This document shows positions 59,769-64,000 of a stretch of 64,000 nucleotides of DNA, in pieces. Positions within the stretch are counted from its first letter, which is position 1, and the number at the start of each line of letters is the position of its first letter. The DNA lies in assembly GCA_018402075.1 (NCBI GenBank), contig JAGYJP010000001.1, forward strand, positions 372,001 through 436,000, written 5' to 3'. The notes beneath the pieces were generated by a model. It was not told the origin of the DNA and searched no databases. It saw only the letters and a list, made by a program, of their open reading frames with translations. Position numbers and translations under genes: made by a program. This stretch comes from Candidatus Nanopelagicales bacterium (GTDB taxonomy: Bacteria > Actinomycetota > Actinomycetes > S36-B12).

Positions 59769-60506
59769 ATGGGTGAAGTGCCGCTTTATGAGCGGGTTCG
59801 ACAATCGATTGCTTTGTCATTGGCAAATGGCACATACGCGCCCGGGGACAAACTACCCAGCGAGACACGCCTTGCCGAGGAGTTTGGTGTGAATCGACTC
59901 ACAGTTCGCCGTGCTATCGAAGAACTCGCACGGGCGGGCGCGGTGGAGTCTCGGCAGGGTTCCGGGACTTACGTAAGTGCCAGCATTATCCGACTTCCAC
60001 TATCCCAAAGGCTGTCCTCCGATTCCTTAGTGGCCACACTGACAAGCCAGATAGCCGAGCAAGGACTCACTTATGAAGATGTTCTATTGCGGGCGGTCAA
60101 GGTCGACTCAGCACCATTGGACTCAGCACTTGAACTTCCTCCGGGGCCGCTGTGGCGGGTCGATAATGCTTTGGTCGTTAACGGGTCCGCCTGGATGTGG
60201 TCAAGCTCATGGTTTCCGCGACGATTGCTCAAAGATCCTGCGGGTAGCTGGGACCAAGTGACGGGACTGTACGGACAACTAAACCGGGCGATGGGCGAAC
60301 CCCGCCCCATCTGGCGGGCGATTTCCGCGGACGCCGCCACCCTCGAGGATGCCGAAATACTAGGAATCCGCGCAAGTTCACCAATTCTGGTGAGAGACGG
60401 ACTTACCGCAGGGCAAGACGACGAAGCAATGCTTCGGGTATCGAGAAGGGCCCGAATGGATCGCGTGAGTTATGTCCTTCGTTACGACCACGACCGAATT
60501 AACTAG
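59769..60506 (+). CDS. GntR-family regulator, HutC subfamily (UTRA domain)
   Basis: 245 aa. Winged helix: GDKLPSETRLAEEFGVNRLT then VRRAIEELARAGAVESRQGSG; the rest is a UTRA ligand domain (LLRAVKVDSAPLDSALELPP). HutC-subfamily members sense small carboxylates or sugar derivatives and bind TTGTCTAGACAA-like sites. Such motifs occur beside this gene and upstream of RHO-A, SDR-3 and RHO-B. It has no good ribosome-binding site and may be leaderless. Its stop overlaps the convergent RHO-C stop by 4 bases. Confidence 0.93.
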   Translation: MGEVPLYERVRQSIALSLANGTYAPGDKLPSETRLAEEFGVNRLTVRRAIEELARAGAVESRQGSGTYVSASIIRLPLSQRLSSDSLVATLTSQIAEQGLTYEDVLLRAVKVDSAPLDSALELPPGPLWRVDNALVVNGSAWMWSSSWFPRRLLKDPAGSWDQVTGLYGQLNRAMGEPRPIWRAISADAATLEDAEILGIRASSPILVRDGLTAGQDDEAMLRVSRRARMDRVSYVLRYDHDRIN

Positions 60507-61927
60507 CGAGACATCCATTCATCCAGTATCTGGTGATAATGCCGAATACGGTTCTCTTGATAACGCGCCATTCTGACACCCGGTCCTCGCATGGACTTCA
60601 AACCTTCTTGGATAAATGGCATATTGGCCATGTCCTGGTCGAATACCGGCCCAAGAAGACCAATTTCCGTGATATCGGAAAATGTTTCACCCGGTTGTAG
60701 CCAACGTGGTGCAGCAGGCTTGGGGTGCGAGCCGTCTGCCGGTTGCTGAGCGAGGAGGAAAACCTCAGCAATGCATTTATCCGGATCATTGCCATATGGC
60801 CGGAATCGATACACCGCATTGGTGCGCGGCCCAGCAAATACATAGAAATTCGGAAAAACAAAGTACTGAATTCCATCAAGAAGTTCAGAATCAGTCCAAT
60901 GATCCTGTTCGGTGCCGAATTGTTCCGAAAGCGCTGTGCGCATTGCGGCCGCAAGTTCGCGACGAGCTGTTGAATCGAGCGGTACTCGCGGAGTACCGTC
61001 CTCGCCCACACTCAAATCACGACCTTTACCTTGGGTGTAAAAGGCGCGGGTCTCGTAGTAGGAGTCCAGGACCTCTTGCTCACTTATGTGATTGGCAATA
61101 GTCGGACTGGGCACTCCTTGGGGAACAATCTGACGGCTCCAGTTCTCACCTTTGATGACGTCATACTGGGTATTTTCGTCTCCGAGCCACTCCATCATTT
61201 GCGGGTGAGTCGCGAGGGAATGAAAGCCCTCGATAAAGGCCTCGCCGGCCACTTTCCAGTTGCAATCGATGACGCCACCAAAGTGCGAGTAGACCACGCG
61301 ATTGGTGTAGTCCCAGCGATCCCAGTCATTGAGCATTGAACCAAGGAAGTCCCTGAGAGGTTGCGCATTGGGATCCTGATTGATGAAGACAAAGCCATTC
61401 CACACCTCCACCTTGGCCTCGGGTAAGGGAAGGTTTGTGGGATCAATTTCTGGGAAGTCCCAGGCACACGGCAGTGTCTTCAAACTACCGTCAATATTCC
61501 AGGTAAAGCCGTGGAATGGGCAGCGCAGTTCCCCCACCCGGCCACCTTCCTGACGAAGGGCTCGGCCGCGGTGCAAGCACACGTTGTATAAAGCCTTAAT
61601 GCTGCCATCCTGCTGGCGCATGATGATCAGTTTGTCGTCAGCAATGTCGTAGGTGATGTGATCACCCGGATTGGGGATATGGTCTTCGCGACACACAAAC
61701 TGCCACACTTTACGCCAAACCTTGTCCACTTCCCGGTTGTGATAATCCTGGGAAATATATCTGTCAACATCAAGGGGTTCGGTGCCTAAGTCCTCATTGA
61801 TGTCGTAGCGCAATACCGCTGGCACCGGCCGTGAATCATCGTCTAGATACGCCTGAACACTGGTACCCGGAGACCTAGGGCACGGTGGTTCGGTGGATTC
61901 ACGCTGTACAGATGCAAGTTCGGTCAT
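60503..61927 (-). CDS. Rieske non-haem iron oxygenase alpha subunit (RHO-C)
   Basis: 474 aa, the largest of the three. Rieske motif CLHRGRALRQEGGRVGELR...CPFHGF near residues 121-142; iron site EAFIEGFHSLATHPQMM (His-x4-His). The length and the C-terminal region resemble phenylpropionate-dioxygenase-type alpha subunits. It stands apart from the other oxygenase genes, on the opposite side of gntR, and I see no HutC-type site upstream. Its promoter probably lies at 61928-62038, where a GAGACTT/AAGTCTC inverted repeat is found (62009-62029). Confidence 0.93.
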   Translation of the reverse strand: MTELASVQRESTEPPCPRSPGTSVQAYLDDDSRPVPAVLRYDINEDLGTEPLDVDRYISQDYHNREVDKVWRKVWQFVCREDHIPNPGDHITYDIADDKLIIMRQQDGSIKALYNVCLHRGRALRQEGGRVGELRCPFHGFTWNIDGSLKTLPCAWDFPEIDPTNLPLPEAKVEVWNGFVFINQDPNAQPLRDFLGSMLNDWDRWDYTNRVVYSHFGGVIDCNWKVAGEAFIEGFHSLATHPQMMEWLGDENTQYDVIKGENWSRQIVPQGVPSPTIANHISEQEVLDSYYETRAFYTQGKGRDLSVGEDGTPRVPLDSTARRELAAAMRTALSEQFGTEQDHWTDSELLDGIQYFVFPNFYVFAGPRTNAVYRFRPYGNDPDKCIAEVFLLAQQPADGSHPKPAAPRWLQPGETFSDITEIGLLGPVFDQDMANMPFIQEGLKSMRGPGVRMARYQENRIRHYHQILDEWMSR

Positions 61928-62038
61928 GGATGCTGCGCTCCTTTACACGGATACTGAAATTATGTCTCGGAAATTATTGGACGTCAAATGAAGTGCCCAA
62001 AGTCACTTGAGACTTCGGGAACAAGTCTCTGACACAGA

Positions 62039-62071
62039 ACGAGGGCCCGGCGATATTTACCGGGCCCTCGT
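62039..62071 (-). terminator. Hairpin downstream of the periplasmic binding-protein gene
   Basis: A perfect 12-bp GC-rich stem, ACGAGGGCCCGG (62039-62050) with its complement at 62060-62071, 20 bp after the stop at 62091. The T-run on the minus strand is weak (TTCTGT), so termination efficiency is uncertain. Confidence 0.65.
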
Positions 62072-62090
62072 CGTGAGAAATACTTAGGAC

Positions 62091-63191
62091 TTACTTCACT
62101 CCCCAGAGCTTCTTGAACTGCTGCTGGTAGTTCCGTACACCTAGGTAGTCGCCGTCCTTGGTGAGAACCAAAGACTTGGCATTCTGCTTGGTCAGGATCT
62201 GGGTTGGTAATTCATTGTTGACGAATGGCTGGCCAACCGAATCACGAGCCATGCTGTCCACAACACTCCAACCGACGATTGGCAGTGAGTAGCCGGTCCA
62301 TGCTGACTCCGTACCATCTTTGAGCCCCTGAATATTCGCCTTACCAGCGGTCAAACCACCGATTTGAATAGCGGGGTTATTCAGCGCAGCTGATACACCA
62401 GTGACCCAACCACCGAGGTCAGATACGAGCCAGTTGGTACCAGGATTTGAGGCAACAATGTTGACTGCAGCCTGAGGCACCTTGCCCGCAAAGATATCTG
62501 TCAACTGCTGATCATTCTCTTCATATGTGCACTTGGTTGGGCACAACCGCTTGAGGTTCTTTGCATAAGAAACGTCAAAGCGACGAAGGATTGGGTACAA
62601 AGGCACGGTGATGCCCTGTGCCTTCACGTTGCCCTTTGTTGATGCAACCGTGTATGCGGCGATCATTTGTCCCCAGAGATCAATTGTCTTCGGACCCGCA
62701 ATGTGTGTGTCCTTGAGCGCAGCCACCGGCTTGCTCATGCAAGCGGAGCAGATCACAACGACCTTCTCCCTATTAGCCTTCACCAAAAGATCAGACAGGG
62801 TGGAGGGCTCAATGCCCGAGATATGAATGTAATCCGGCTTCAGCGCAAGCGCTTGCGAGAAAATAGAGCGCTGTGTCTCTGGACTGACAGCACCGACGAG
62901 TTCCCGATACTTCCAGCCGAGAACCTTGGCGGCGTCATTGATGGAAGCGTCGAGCACCTTGTTCTCATCTCCACCGTTGGAGATAGCCACGACAAACTTG
63001 CCCTTTGGTGGAACCTTTGCCAGTGGAGTGGTGATTCCGATGCTGGTTGGAGTCTTGTTGTACTTGGCCACAATCGCTGAGGCAAGCTTGACTCCCTTGG
63101 CGTTTTCATTTGCCGAGACCGCAGCAGGCGCCACACCCGAAACCACGAGTGTTGCTGCCCCGATCAAGGCAACCATCTTTAACTTACGCAT
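62091..63191 (-). CDS. Periplasmic binding protein, sugar-type (Peripla_BP), paralogue 1
   Basis: 366-aa secreted protein: signal peptide (KLKMVALIGAATLVVSGVAP, cleavage near AVSA-NE), no lipobox Cys. The body resembles type I periplasmic binding proteins (VVAISNGGDENKVLDASIND, LKPDYIHISGIEPSTLSDLL, VVVICSACMSKPVAALKD). The ATG at 63191 follows AAAGAGAG. No permease or ATPase gene is visible nearby, and a paralogue is encoded directly upstream. Position beside RHO-C suggests it captures the pathway substrate; this is inference. Confidence 0.85.
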   Translation of the reverse strand: MRKLKMVALIGAATLVVSGVAPAAVSANENAKGVKLASAIVAKYNKTPTSIGITTPLAKVPPKGKFVVAISNGGDENKVLDASINDAAKVLGWKYRELVGAVSPETQRSIFSQALALKPDYIHISGIEPSTLSDLLVKANREKVVVICSACMSKPVAALKDTHIAGPKTIDLWGQMIAAYTVASTKGNVKAQGITVPLYPILRRFDVSYAKNLKRLCPTKCTYEENDQQLTDIFAGKVPQAAVNIVASNPGTNWLVSDLGGWVTGVSAALNNPAIQIGGLTAGKANIQGLKDGTESAWTGYSLPIVGWSVVDSMARDSVGQPFVNNELPTQILTKQNAKSLVLTKDGDYLGVRNYQQQFKKLWGVK

Positions 63192-63318
63192 TGACACTCT
63201 CTTTCCGTTGAGGGATCAGACCCCGTTAGTTATCCCAGAGTACAGATTTATTCCACGAAAAGTTCAAATTTGCCATATCGTTATGTGTTTCACATCACAG
63301 TAAAAGCGGGCCACCGGG

Positions 63319-64000
63319 CTAGCTGACGCCCCACAGTTGAGTGAATAATTCCTTGTAGTTCGCAACACCGATGTAATTGCCATCTTCATCAAGTGCCGCG
63401 TCCGCCACATTGACCACGGTCAGGAGCTGACTGGGCAAGAAGCCATCTGCCGGAGCCGTACCGCTTAAAACGCGGGCGAACTGATCAACGACACGCCAAC
63501 CCATGACGGGAATCGGCAGGCCCGTCCAGGCCTGGAGCGCTAGGGCTTGCTCGGCCGAACCATCTGCCAAGTCACTCGTAGGCGGCACGACACCTGAATC
63601 TGCAAGTTCTTGCAGGACCGCAATCTCTCGAGCACTCGCACCCCTACCAATCAGGACAACCGGTTCAAATACGAGGGCACCTTCTAGAGCCTCTGCCACA
63701 CCTTCCGAAACATTACCGGAATCTAGGAGCGCCCACCGCCCTAAGCTTGTGCTCATGGTGTCTGCCACCACGGTAGGAGCCGAACTCAGATCAGCTTCAT
63801 CGATGGCAGCTTCAATAACAGAACATTCGCGGCACAGGTTTGCCAAGGTATTTGTGAACTCCAAGTTGAAAGTGGCAAGAGCCGTCGCTGGCAGGGTAAA
63901 TACTTCAACACCCGCAACTTCTTCAGGACCCTGATTGGCCGCAACATAACTCGCCAAAATCTGACCCCACTGGGTATTTTGCGCGTCTCCGTCGATACTC
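63319..64000 (-). CDS. Periplasmic binding protein, paralogue 2 (5' end outside window)
   Basis: The C-terminal 226 residues of a protein related to the preceding one: NTQWGQILASYVAANQG aligns with the IDLWGQMIAAYTVASTKG of paralogue 1, and both end in YLGVRNYQQQFKKLWGVK or NYIGVANYKELFTQLWGVS. The frame is open to the window edge and has no start. Tandem duplication is likely; the two copies are diverged, so they may bind different ligands. Confidence 0.82.
   Translation of the reverse strand, partial: SIDGDAQNTQWGQILASYVAANQGPEEVAGVEVFTLPATALATFNLEFTNTLANLCRECSVIEAAIDEADLSSAPTVVADTMSTSLGRWALLDSGNVSEGVAEALEGALVFEPVVLIGRGASAREIAVLQELADSGVVPPTSDLADGSAEQALALQAWTGLPIPVMGWRVVDQFARVLSGTAPADGFLPSQLLTVVNVADAALDEDGNYIGVANYKELFTQLWGVS

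Noticed and set aside
62009..62029. GAGACTT/AAGTCTC inverted repeat as a further HutC operator upstream of RHO-C
   Set aside because: Lacks the TTGTCTAGA core and the 37-39 bp spacing seen at the other sites; kept only as an unassigned promoter-region palindrome.

Overview
The window looks like chromosome of a planktonic, probably freshwater, actinobacterium. It carries an actinorhodopsin-type light-driven proton pump. It also has actinobacterial gene neighbourhoods: ettA beside a short ssb, orn followed by tRNA-His, ctaC/D/E-type cytochrome oxidase genes with a nearby ctaG, and a cysteine-rich sulfur leader peptide. GC content is moderate. The species cannot be named from the sequence alone.

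Layout. 1-6.2 kb: end of a GH13 alpha-glucosidase, a thioesterase, ettA, ssb, the rhodopsin and a small membrane protein. 6.27-12.2 kb: a decayed island at tRNA-Arg(TCT). It contains three IS481-type insertions, each abutting a copy of the tRNA 3' end, two 1.28-kb direct repeats that begin in the tRNA anticodon loop, two HD-domain gene copies, and a tandem pair of frameshifted ORFs resembling NHLP/nitrile-hydratase-like RiPP leader peptides. 12.3-13.6 kb: a membrane protein gene and a VapBC toxin-antitoxin pair. 13.7-15.8 kb: a membrane-anchored unknown, a PlsC-like acyltransferase and a DUF4864-like secreted protein.

15.9-22.4 kb: a sulfur operon, apparently under double leader control by a SAM riboswitch and a Cys/Met-rich leader peptide. 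It encodes a sulfonate-type ABC transporter, O-acetylhomoserine sulfhydrylase, a CoA-binding protein and a thioredoxin/NHL-repeat protein like NHLRC2. 22.4-31.0 kb: a K+ channel and an aa3-type cytochrome oxidase operon whose genes overlap by a few bases, with extra cupredoxin and CopD-like genes, plus ctaG and a TlpA-like thioredoxin. 31-38.1 kb: an rRNA methylase, a PGPGW-RibD fusion, TerC behind a yybP-ykoY manganese riboswitch, an orphan sugar permease, an esterase, a universal stress protein, oligoribonuclease and tRNA-His. 38.4-43.6 kb: an orphan sensor kinase, a Na/Pi cotransporter behind a 14-bp palindromic repeat array, a DoxX protein and an AhpD-like protein.

43.7-64 kb: a large catabolic cluster. 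It has three Rieske oxygenase alpha subunits sharing one reductase, three SDRs, four NTF2-like proteins, an aldehyde dehydrogenase, a TIM-barrel isomerase, an epimerase, an APH-like kinase, two phosphatases, TetR and GntR/HutC regulators, and two paralogous periplasmic binding proteins. Motifs of the TTGTCTAGA type sit 37-39 bp upstream of three of its genes and in the gap beside the HutC regulator, which suggests one co-regulated pathway for an unidentified cyclic or aromatic compound.
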